Of a DNA stretch of 64,000 nucleotides, positions 54,731-64,000 are shown in pieces (positions within the stretch are counted from its first letter, which is position 1; every line of letters begins with the position of its first letter). The notes below the pieces were generated by a model, which was not told the DNA's origin, ran no database searches, and saw only the letters and a program-made list of their open reading frames with translations. The position numbers and the translations under genes are program-made. The DNA is from Anoxybacillus amylolyticus. GTDB taxonomy: Bacteria; Bacillota; Bacilli; Bacillales; Anoxybacillaceae. The stretch spans positions 182,501 through 246,500 of the forward strand of contig NZ_CP015438.1 in NCBI RefSeq assembly GCF_001634285.1, in the 5' to 3' direction.

Positions 54731-55321
54731 TCTTGTATCCTCCTCAAAATAAATTTGATTTGCTGGCGCTAGCCGGAAGCACAAAATTGATTGTGCAGCA
54801 GTCTAAACTGCACTCGAGGAAAATAGAAGTCACAGAGGCTTGTTGTAATTGTATCGCGTAAACATGCGCGGAGCGCGGGTAGGAAGACCCAGTGAACCCA
54901 GTGGGGCACCGAACATTTAATAAAGATCGACAAACATCGTAGGTGGACCCCAGAGAATATATATAATTTTTAGCTCTCATAAGGGCCCATCACTTGAACA
55001 AATAGATTAATAGGAACTATAACCATCCCATTGTTGCCATAAATTAGATTGGAGAGACATTGGCAGATCGGTTAAAACCATTTGGGTGAGTCTATAACAA
55101 GTGACCACACCGAAAAATGAGACGGGGGCTAGCCGCCCCCTCTTACTCGATTGATTGGGTATACCATGTGGAACGGATAATTGATATCATTTGTTTTGCC
55201 GATTGTTTCATCCATAAGGCATTTATTCCAATCTCGTATAGAAATTTGCTTCTTCATCTTGTATAAGATTGTCGTTCAGCCTTGCTAAGGGTAAATATCA
55301 CATTTTTTGAGGTGGCTTCCC
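54731..55321. other. Non-coding stretch with repeat copy B
   Basis: No gene is supported. It holds the second copy of the diverged ~95-bp repeat (54901-55000). The remainder shows no open frame with a ribosome-binding site until the AIPR gene. Confidence 0.5.
54901..55000 (+). repeat. Diverged direct repeat, copy B
   Basis: It begins GTGGGGCACCGAAC, contains TAGGTGGACCCC and ATATATATAATTTTTAG, and ends near GGGCCCATCACTTGAA. The same block order as copy A at 45667-45761 brackets the IS256, methylase, helicase, nuclease and wHTH genes. Confidence 0.6.
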
Positions 55322-55625
55322 GTGAGTGAGTTTCATATTGGTGTGATTCGCAATCATTTAACGAATTTGTTCACGAATTTGATAGATCTTAGCGACTATA
55401 ACGGAAAGTCAGAAGAAGAACGCGAAAATGCTTTTCTTACGCGCTCTTTGGCTGCATTTTCCCTTATGAGTTTAGCGGAAATTTCAGTGGAAGATGCGGC
55501 TGCGTCTGTTACTGACGGATATCGTGACAACGGAATTGACGCCTTATATTATCGAAGTTCCGAGAAAATATTATATCTAGTTCAGTCTAAATGGAGACAA
55601 GATGGAAAGGGAAGTGTTGATCTAG

Positions 55626-57355
55626 GAGTCTGTCCGACGAAGCGGACTGAAATAGAAATAAATATATAAATCGGTCATATTTTGGCAGGAATAATGTCTC
55701 TGTTTGTCGAATTATATGTGTATCTCAATAGCAGAGGTGCGTAGCGGTGGCGAAATTCAAGCCTTATTCAACGGAACAAGGAGAACTTATCCCAACTTAT
55801 CTTAGTGAATGGGTACCGGAAAACCATTTGGCGCGATTGGTAAGCGACATCGTCGACCAATTGGATTTGTCGGCCATCACGAAGAAGTACTCCGACCGCG
55901 GGGAAGAAGGCTATCACCCGGCTCTGTTATTGAAATTGTGGTTTTATGGATATGCCACTGGCGTGTTCACCTCCCGCAAAATTCGTACCGCTTTGGACGA
56001 AAATATTCCGTTTCGTTGGTTGTGCGGCGGGGACAAACCCGATTTCCGAACGATCAGCGATTTCCGAAAAAATCATTTGGAGCAGATTTCGGGCCTATTT
56101 CAACAAGTACTCGAAATCGCCATGAAGTTGGGATATGTCTCGCTTGGCCATGTCAGCATCGACGGTTCCAAAGTGAGGGCGAATGCTTCCAAGCATAAAG
56201 CGATGTCGCGGGAGTGCATGAAGCAAGAACTTCAGCGACTGGAAAGCGAGATCAAGGAAGCGCTGAAGAAGGCCGGAGTGGAAGAAGAACAGGAGGGCCC
56301 TGTACTGCTCCCGGAATCCGTGAACGCTGAAGTAAAGGATCGTCAGGCGCGGCTGGATAAAATCCGGGAAGCGCTGAGCGAGTTGGAGGCGCGGAAGCCG
56401 GAAGCAGAATCCGACACGCCGGAAAAAGATCAAATCAACTTCACCGATGCGGAATCCCGCATCATGGATACGAAGACGCAAGGCGTCATTCAGGGCTATA
56501 ACCCGCAAATCGCTGTCGATGCCGACCAACATTTTATCGTTGGCTTGCAGATGTCGAACAGCACGAGCGACCAGCAACAATTCGAAGGTGTTTTGGCTTC
56601 CGTAGCAGCGAATACGGGACGTACACCGGAAAAAGTGAGCGCGGACGCCGGTTATTTCAGTGCCGCCAATATCGGAGCGGCGGAAGCAGCCGGAGTCGAT
56701 GCCTACATCGCTGCCGTGAAAGAAGGCAAGCGCGCTCAGAATCCGTACGATAAAACCAACTTTCGTTACGATCCCGAAACGGATACGTATGTGTGTCCTG
56801 CAGGAAAACTATTAGAGCTCAAAGCTACTCAGCATGCCAACAACCCGAAGAAAGAAACCAAATGGGTATACGAATGCCAGGCTTGCTGTGAATGCCCTTT
56901 CCAAAAGGACTGCGCCAAAGGGAAATCCGGTAAACGCACGATTACACGTGCCGAAAGCGATCCGGTTCGCGAAGCGATGCGTACCAAAGTGCAGAGTGAT
57001 GCCGGTAAAGCAGTCTACCGCAAACGCAAAGCCATCGTAGAACCTGCATGGGGCGAAATGAAAGAAGTACAGGGATTCCGCCAATTTCACCTTCGCGGCG
57101 AGCAGAAAGTCGCTGGCGAATTTGTCCTGCTTGCGCTCAGTTACAATATACGAAAGCTGCATTCTGCCAAAAATCCCAAACCCGCCACTCTCTATAAGCG
57201 GGAGAAGTCTGCCCAAAAACAGAAAAACGCAGCGTAATACGGAAAATATGGGTCATGATAAGGACTAAAGCGCTAAAAAACTACTATAATATGGCAAATA
57301 TTGAGTCTTCGACGGGGTGGAGTACCCGCATTTACTCAGTCCGTCGGACAGACTC
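55626..57355 (+). mobile_element. IS1182-family insertion sequence
   Basis: It is 1730 bp. Both ends begin GAGTCTGTCCGACG as an inverted repeat. The 4-bp target CTAG is duplicated at 55622-55625 and 57356-57359. Removing the element restores the AIPR reading frame exactly, which confirms both boundaries and indicates a recent insertion. Confidence 0.95.
55747..57237 (+). CDS. IS1182-family transposase
   Basis: This is a 496-residue DDE transposase with a GTG start. The N-terminal DUF772-like domain (PTYLSEWVPENHLARLVSDIVDQLDLS; DFRTISDFRKNH near 100) is followed by HVSIDGSKVRANASKHKAMS, VSADAGYFSAANI, a cysteine-rich stretch (CQACCECPFQKDC near 380), and VEPAWGEMKEVQGFRQFHLRG, which carries the last acidic residue. 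Full length. Confidence 0.95.
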   Translation: MAKFKPYSTEQGELIPTYLSEWVPENHLARLVSDIVDQLDLSAITKKYSDRGEEGYHPALLLKLWFYGYATGVFTSRKIRTALDENIPFRWLCGGDKPDFRTISDFRKNHLEQISGLFQQVLEIAMKLGYVSLGHVSIDGSKVRANASKHKAMSRECMKQELQRLESEIKEALKKAGVEEEQEGPVLLPESVNAEVKDRQARLDKIREALSELEARKPEAESDTPEKDQINFTDAESRIMDTKTQGVIQGYNPQIAVDADQHFIVGLQMSNSTSDQQQFEGVLASVAANTGRTPEKVSADAGYFSAANIGAAEAAGVDAYIAAVKEGKRAQNPYDKTNFRYDPETDTYVCPAGKLLELKATQHANNPKKETKWVYECQACCECPFQKDCAKGKSGKRTITRAESDPVREAMRTKVQSDAGKAVYRKRKAIVEPAWGEMKEVQGFRQFHLRGEQKVAGEFVLLALSYNIRKLHSAKNPKPATLYKREKSAQKQKNAA

Positions 57356-58899
57356 CTAGGTGAGTTTCAGAAGTTCCTACGTGGAGTCCGTTATTTAACA
57401 ATTCCTAGATTTGACTTGTTCAATGATAAGGTAAAAAGCCACCAGAGGGACATTGAACTTGCCCTCAGCGATGCTAATACGAAATTTATGATAGTACTTG
57501 TATACACTGGGCAGGCACCCCTTAGTCAGGATATTTCTACTGATGTAGACGCCTTTCTTGAAGAAATGAATGATACGTCTGAATTTGCTCGATTTAGGTC
57601 ACTACGGCAATCGAACATATACAATATGATAGCTAGGGGATCTAAGGGTGAGTCAATTAAGGCTGATGTCGTTCTCTCTAATTGGGGACGAATCGAGACA
57701 CCATATAAGGCATATTATGGCCAAGTTGCGGCAAGCGACGTAGCAAGTTGGTGGGAAGATTACTATCCACAGTTATTTGCCCCTAACATCCGTCTTTTCT
57801 TAGGCGATACAGATGTTAATGACGGTATTATTGCCACACTACATAAGGAACCGGAGAAGTTCTGGTACTACAATAATGGGATCACAGCATTGTGTTCGAC
57901 CATCAAGAAGAAGCCAATCGGTGGGAATTCGCGAGAATCCGGTATTTTTGAAATTGAAGACCTAAAGATAGTGAACGGTGCTCAAACGGCGGGGGCCATA
58001 GCTAAGGCTGCTAGCTTGTATCCTGAAAAAGTTCAACTTGCGATGGTACCGATAAGGTTCATTGAACTTGAGGGTAGCCCACCGGACTTCGAAAAAGATG
58101 TAACAAAAAACACGAACACTCAAAATAGAATTGAGAAACGGGATTTTGCTGCATTGGATCCAGAGCAAGAGCGGCTAAAAGAGGAATTGGCGTTATATGG
58201 AATTACCTATGTGTACAAGTCTGGTGAAATTGTGGGTCACGGCATAGATGGCTTTGACATTATAGATGCCACGGTAGCACGTGCATGCTACCAACAGGGA
58301 ATAGAGCTAACAGTTCAAGCAAAACGAGAAATAGGAAAATTGTGGGATGACATTGAGAAGACACCGTACAAAATATTGTTCAATTCGTCGGTCAACTGTA
58401 TTGAGCTATGGCGATTAGTCCAAATATTACGCATAGTTGAACGTGAACTTAAAGAAATCGAGCAAAACTCTTCAGGACGTGAGAAATTATGTGCAGCTCA
58501 TGGTAACCGCTTTATTACCCACTTGGTTTATAAGAGATCCAGGGATATTATTAATTCGCCTGAGATATATCTAACAGAGGATGAAACTACTACTATTAAA
58601 TATAGAACCAAGGCGGCCTTTGTCGAATTGTCCAAAGTTACAGAAACTGATTATCAAGAGGCGTACTTGGCTAGTTTATTCAAGAATGTTTCAAAGTGTA
58701 AAGATATTGTTGAAAAGTATTTCACTTAACGTAATTGAGGCATGTGATATGTCGTTTTTAAACAACTCAAGTCGATTTCAGCTCTTGGAGAGTGATAGCT
58801 AGGGCTACGCAATTGGGTCAGTAAACCTGAATGTTTAAAACGTGGTAGAGAGCGGAGATTCATACGTAGTCAAGGGATTACAGAAAGGATAATTAAAAA

Positions 58900-59529
58900 A
58901 TGCAAAAGAAGCGACAGCATAGGCAACCACAAAAACGGTCAACATGCCTAATTTGCAATGATTCTTTGCATGGTAAGCAAATTTTCCTTTGTAAAAAGGA
59001 TTCTTGTCATATGTTTTGGAACAGGGCATACGCTATTTGGAACTCCGCTGACCGTGCAAAGGTTTGCCACACCTGTTTCCCTTCGATTGAAGCCTTTGCA
59101 ATATACCTAAAACAGGAGTGGGATCGAGTCGGTGGGATCTGCGCATATACGGGCTATAAAATGCAATTGTCTGGTAGGGATAACGAAAACCTCCTTGTAT
59201 GGAGTGTAGATAGAAAGGACCCAAAGGGGATTTATAGTAAAAAGAATATAGCCCTGTGCTTGAACTTTATCAACAGAATGAAAAATATCCTCGGTGAAAA
59301 TGAATTAGTAGATGTTTGTACGCAAATTATACGCCATATATATGAGACCAAACTTGGATTGGGTACACCACAAGAAATCGGTAATCGACTTGCTGAGCAT
59401 CTTACCCAGCCACATGCTGGTGATGCCCCACCAGCAAGCATCTATCAACTATGGTTGGATGACTCCACAAATCCACCAATTATTAAAAAATATGACGAGG
59501 ACCAAGGTTGCTGGGTGACTGTGAAATAA
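58900..59529 (+). CDS. HNH-type nuclease with zinc-finger N-terminus
   Basis: The product is 209 residues. The N-terminal half has four cysteine clusters (CLIC, CKKDSCH, CHTC) likely binding zinc. ICAYTGYKMQLSGRD followed by WSVDRKDPKGIYSKKNIALC and FINRMKN matches the HNH pattern in which D-R-x-D and a downstream N are metal and DNA contacts. It follows the AIPR gene by 170 bp on the same strand, with AAAGGA before the ATG, so the two may form one defence unit. No exact family is known to me. Confidence 0.75.
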   Translation: MQKKRQHRQPQKRSTCLICNDSLHGKQIFLCKKDSCHMFWNRAYAIWNSADRAKVCHTCFPSIEAFAIYLKQEWDRVGGICAYTGYKMQLSGRDNENLLVWSVDRKDPKGIYSKKNIALCLNFINRMKNILGENELVDVCTQIIRHIYETKLGLGTPQEIGNRLAEHLTQPHAGDAPPASIYQLWLDDSTNPPIIKKYDEDQGCWVTVK

Positions 59530-59635
59530 CACGAATTATTCCGGATATAAACTGTTTGGCCCACATTTATGAACTAGGTTGCCCATATCTTGCCCATATG
59601 CTACTTAAAACTGACCGTGATAATCGGTGAACAAT

Positions 59636-59673
59636 AGTGACAAAAACCTTGATATATCAAGGTTTTTGTCACT
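59636..59673. repeat. 38-bp perfect palindrome
   Basis: Left arm AGTGACAAAAACCTTGATA, right arm its exact complement, no spacer. It lies between the HNH gene and the IS66-type element. It could be a bidirectional terminator (each arm has a T5 run) or a recombination site. Confidence 0.9.
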
Positions 59674-59790
59674 TACTGCTCCTAGCCTTTGGAATTCCTA
59701 AACCGCGTCTACTGGAACGAGAGAGTTTAATACTGGTAAACGTCAAATAACCCCCACCTGTTGATCCGATGAGGGCTTCGATAAAATAGG

Positions 59791-61374
59791 TTACGATTGA
59801 GTTGTTCGACATACAAGCGGTAACGTTGGAGACCAAGGCAGCAGATTGTCCAGCGCTTCCGTATCTTTCGGATCCACAAGCTGCGGAAGCTGCTCAAACA
59901 GATACTTCAAGTATTGGAACGGATTCAGTCCGTTCTCTTTCGCGGTCTCAATCATGCTGTAGATCGTCGCGCTGGCCTTTGCTCCGCGAGGCGTGTTGGC
60001 AAACAGCCAGTTCTTTCGTCCAATCACAAATGGCTTGATCGACCTTTCGCTGCGGTTGTTGTCGATCTCCAGACGACCATCCTGCAGGAAAGCCGTCAGT
60101 TTGTCCCATTGGTTCAAGCTGTACGCAATCGCCTGTCCGAGCAGACTTTTTGGCAGCGTTCGGGGCCGTTGCTTTTGAAGCCATGCTAAATAAGCCTCCA
60201 AGATGGGCTTGCTTCGCTCCATTCGGACGGCATAGCGTTCTTCCGGCGACGCGTCCCTAAGCCCTCGCTCAATCGCAAAGAGCTGGTTGCAAAACTCCAG
60301 TCCCTGTCGGGCCGCCGTTTCGGTTTTCGGTTGTCCGGCAGGCATCGCCTTCAGCGCCTCGTCGAACTTGCGGCGCGCATGCGCCCAGCATCCAACGAGG
60401 GTCACGCCCTGCACCTTATGGTAACCGGAATACCCGTCAACGTGCAGGTAGCCGCGAAATCCCGAAAGAAAGTTTCGCGGATGCTCCCCGTTTCGCGTCG
60501 GCTTGTAGTCGTACAGGACGATCGGCGGGCCCATGCGCCCGGTCCGATACAGCCACAAGTACGATTGCGTCTCGGCTGATTTGCCCGGCTCGCGCAGCAC
60601 CTGCAGCGTCGTCTCATCTGCATGCAGAATGTCCTGCTTCAGCAGATGCTCACGCATGCGATCCGTTAGCAGCGACAGCCACTCGGCGCCGTACATCATC
60701 CAGTTGGCCAACGTCTGCCGGGAAATCGAAAGTCCCAGACGGGAAAATTGCTGCTCCTGCCGGTACAGCGGCTGGCTGTCCACATACTTCTGTGTCATCA
60801 CATACGCCATACTCGAAGGAGAAGCGAGGCTGCCCGGATAGATGGGATTTGGCATCGGGGCCGTTACGATCGGCGTACGGATCTCCTCGCGCTCGCAGCG
60901 GCGGCAAGCATATACCTTGCGCACATGCTGCACCACTTTCACCTGCGCTGGAATAATCGCAATTTCATGACGCGTCTCGGAGCTCATTTCATGAAGGGGG
61001 TTGCCACAGCACGAGCAGACCCGTTCGTCTTCGTTCAACTCATACGTCACCGTCTCCACTGGCAGATGGTCCAGTTTGGCTGTGCGTGGACCGGCTGGTT
61101 TCCGGCGCTCGTACGTAATTTTCTCCATGGGCGGCTCTTCGCCTTTCGGCGTGGCAAGGACTTCTGCTTCGTTGAACAGATCCAACTCCAACTGGTTCGG
61201 ATCCGTCTTCTCGCTGGAGGCGCCGAAGCGCTTTTTTTGCGCGAGGCGGAACTGTTCTTCGTACCATTTGAGTTTGGCCGACAGTTCGGCAACCTGCTGT
61301 TCCAGCCTGGCAACCTGAGCCTCATATTCTTCCGTTGTAAGGGTAGGGGTGAGAGCGTTCGTTTTCTTTTCCAT
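59791..61374 (-). CDS. tnpC: IS66 transposase TnpC
   Basis: The product is 527 residues. An N-terminal coiled coil (leucine-zipper-like, residues 15-50) is followed by a zinc-binding domain (CSCCGNPL, CRRCERE) and the DDE domain with HADETTLQVL near residue 250, HVDGYSGY near 314 and NNRSERSIKPFVIGRKNWLF near 437. Full length. Confidence 0.95.
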   Translation of the reverse strand: MEKKTNALTPTLTTEEYEAQVARLEQQVAELSAKLKWYEEQFRLAQKKRFGASSEKTDPNQLELDLFNEAEVLATPKGEEPPMEKITYERRKPAGPRTAKLDHLPVETVTYELNEDERVCSCCGNPLHEMSSETRHEIAIIPAQVKVVQHVRKVYACRRCEREEIRTPIVTAPMPNPIYPGSLASPSSMAYVMTQKYVDSQPLYRQEQQFSRLGLSISRQTLANWMMYGAEWLSLLTDRMREHLLKQDILHADETTLQVLREPGKSAETQSYLWLYRTGRMGPPIVLYDYKPTRNGEHPRNFLSGFRGYLHVDGYSGYHKVQGVTLVGCWAHARRKFDEALKAMPAGQPKTETAARQGLEFCNQLFAIERGLRDASPEERYAVRMERSKPILEAYLAWLQKQRPRTLPKSLLGQAIAYSLNQWDKLTAFLQDGRLEIDNNRSERSIKPFVIGRKNWLFANTPRGAKASATIYSMIETAKENGLNPFQYLKYLFEQLPQLVDPKDTEALDNLLPWSPTLPLVCRTTQS

Positions 61375-61439
61375 ACCGATTCATTTCTACACCGATCCCC
61401 GGATTCCTTGTGGTCAATGGGCTGACAGGGTGAATTGTT

Positions 61440-61796
61440 TCAAATGACATACTTTGCCCGAACGGCAGGATGCGCCTGCTGTTGTTCCAGCGACAGGCCG
61501 TCCAGTAGCCATCGTAATTCGCGGCCGCTCATCTCAAGCGGCCGTGCGGATGGAGCCATCGGCCACGGAAACCTCCCGCGCTCCAATCGGCGGTAGAAGA
61601 GCCAGAAGCCGTTGTGGTCCCAGAACAGAATCTTTACTTTGTCCCGTTGCCGGTTGCAGAAGACAAACAGCGCGGGAGAGAACGGATCCAGCTCGAATCC
61701 TTCCTGCACCAGGGCGGCCAACCCGTCGATCGATTTGCGGAGATCGGTGCTGCCGCAGGCAAGATAGACGCGGATCGAATTCGGAATGCTTAGCAT
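61440..61796 (-). CDS. tnpB: IS66 accessory protein TnpB
   Basis: This is the 118-residue IS66 Orf2 family protein. VYLACGSTDLRKSIDGLAALV and LFVFCNRQRDKVKILFWDHNGFWLFYRRLERGRFPWP are diagnostic. It overlaps tnpA by seven bases. It is unrelated to the IS605 TnpB nuclease despite the name. Confidence 0.95.
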   Translation of the reverse strand: MLSIPNSIRVYLACGSTDLRKSIDGLAALVQEGFELDPFSPALFVFCNRQRDKVKILFWDHNGFWLFYRRLERGRFPWPMAPSARPLEMSGRELRWLLDGLSLEQQQAHPAVRAKYVI

Positions 61797-62122
61797 AAGG
61801 GCATCAAGGTCTGAACAACCTGACGGAGAAGTTGGGGATCAAAACCGTTTGCGACCTCGATGGATACCTGGCCGATCCGAATGACAACCCCTGGATCCGG
61901 GTTCTGGTTTTCAGGGGAGGATGTCACGGTCACTGGTACCCAACCCATGGTAGAAGCATTTGTCCGACTCGAATCGGATAGCCGTTTCAAACGATTCAGC
62001 CAATATTTCAATTGATGAATGGAAATGCCTTGCGCCTCGCACCATGCGGCCATCGTAAGTCCGCTGGTTCGGTACTCTTCCACGCGAGAAGTCCATTCCC
62101 GGATCCGTTGCTCACGATCCAT
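61790..62122 (-). CDS. tnpA: IS66 accessory protein TnpA
   Basis: The product is 110 residues. REQRIREWTSRVEEYRTSGLTMAAWCEAQGISIHQLKYWLNRLK is the HTH typical of IS66 Orf1. The ATG at 62122 follows AAGGAGGTC; the in-frame ATG at 62167 lacks a site. It is the first gene of the three-gene element. Confidence 0.92.
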   Translation of the reverse strand: MDREQRIREWTSRVEEYRTSGLTMAAWCEAQGISIHQLKYWLNRLKRLSDSSRTNASTMGWVPVTVTSSPENQNPDPGVVIRIGQVSIEVANGFDPQLLRQVVQTLMPLC

Positions 62123-62219
62123 GAGATCTTGACCTCCTTTTTCATGTGCTTGAGGCCATTGTCTCATGAATGATGAATCGGATACAGGTGGGTTTTATTT
62201 GACGCTTACGTTTTATCAG

Positions 62220-62523
62220 CTACGATGGGGTTCGGTATGGAGTACCCTGGATGTATAGCGGCCGGGATGTCGATGTGCGGGATCTCAACGGAAGGATTGA
62301 GATCCTTGTAAACGGGGTTCCGATTGCCATACACAAGAAGGTGCAACGATCCCGAGCGGTTATCCTGTGTCCAGGCCAGTATACGGGTCTTACGACCGCA
62401 AACGGACACGCCCATTCCCGTCCACAAGCCAGACAAATTGCAGCGGACGATGTGGAAATCCGTTCGCTGGATGTGTATGAACGACTCGTGGAGGTGGGAG
62501 TGTCAACGCCGGATTTGTTTTGA
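62220..62523 (+). pseudogene. istA transposase 3' fragment (IS21 family)
   Basis: An open frame without a start encodes YDGVRYGVPWMYSGRDVDVR and continues to YERLVEVG, which aligns with the C-terminal end of the istA at 63340-64000. The final residues VSTPDLF appear to come from the end of the neighbouring IS21 element. The upstream part is missing beyond the IS66 end at 62209. Confidence 0.85.
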
Positions 62524-62566
62524 CCCGTTTCGCCGGGTTAGTTTTGACCCACCCAGCGACGTTGAA

Positions 62567-63999
<1,433 letters not shown>

Positions 64000-64000
64000 C

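Larger units (their letters stand above)
55322..58729 (+). pseudogene. AIPR family abortive-infection protein, interrupted by IS1182-type element
   Basis: Removing the insertion (55626-57355) and one CTAG copy joins 55322-55625 to 57360-58729 in frame, giving 557 residues. The GTG at 55322 follows GAGGTGG. The join reads GSVDLGEFQKFLRG. The larger part shows AIPR features: FWYYNNGITALCSTIKK, KIVNGAQTAGAI and TNTQNRIEKRDFAALDPEQERLK. AIPR proteins were named for abortive-infection phage resistance and often accompany restriction-modification genes. The insertion splits the protein after about residue 101, so the gene is presumably inactive in this strain. Confidence 0.88.
59736..62209 (-). mobile_element. 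IS66-family element
   Basis: It is 2474 bp. Inverted ends: left begins GTAAACGTCAAATAACCCCC, right (complement) begins GTAAGCGTCAAATAAAACCC, followed on both sides by CACCTG. The order tnpA-tnpB-tnpC on the minus strand is complete. The flanking 8 bp (TAATACTG left, GTTTTATC right) do not match. The usual 8-bp target duplication is therefore absent, pointing to a later deletion or recombination. Confidence 0.93.

Noticed and set aside
60748-61425. 225-residue plus-strand frame over the IS66 tnpC gene
   Set aside because: It is antisense to a well-supported transposase and shows no family features.

Overview
The window is the replication-origin region of a Bacillaceae chromosome. Its gene order matches Bacillus subtilis, and the protein sequences and low-to-moderate GC point to a Geobacillus, Parageobacillus or Anoxybacillus relative; the genus is an inference. 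On the left, the minus strand carries gyrA, gyrB, recF, yaaA, dnaN and dnaA. The plus strand then carries rpmH, rnpA, yidC, jag, mnmE, mnmG, rsmG, noc, soj, parB and onward to purA, the walRKHIJ operon, htrA and rlmH. Core genes point away from a bipartite oriC at about 8.94-10.97 kb, except the small minus-strand yyaC. oriC has DnaA boxes on both sides of dnaA and a DnaA-trio tract beside an AT-rich stretch. Two perfect parS sites (in parB and walK) and two further DnaA-box clusters (before mnmE and before rlmH) complete the replication and segregation landmarks.

At the far left an IS110-family element runs off the edge. It has cut the 3' end of a degenerate HD-GYP gene downstream of gyrA.

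The conserved backbone stops exactly at the 3' end of rlmH (41,047), the site used by staphylococcal SCC elements. From there to the right edge is an accessory island. Its backbone is a large serine recombinase, an Xre-type repressor divergent from an excisionase-like HTH protein, and a Rep_trans-type replication initiator. Its cargo includes a GC-rich three-gene operon: an MmeI-like DNA methyltransferase without a visible nuclease motif, an SF2 helicase, and a GIY-YIG (T5orf172/MUG113-like) nuclease carrying a single-base frameshift. This looks like a restriction-type defence system. It is followed by a GrpB fragment, a winged-helix protein with an internal duplication, and an AIPR (abortive infection) gene with an HNH-type nuclease gene beside it. 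The AIPR gene is interrupted by an IS1182-family element with a CTAG target duplication.

The right end (59.7-64 kb) is a nest of transposons: a complete IS66-family element with no target duplication, the 3' remnant of one IS21 istA, and a second IS21-family element facing it and leaving the window. The downstream att site and the right end of the island are not in this window. No tRNA, rRNA or CRISPR array was seen.
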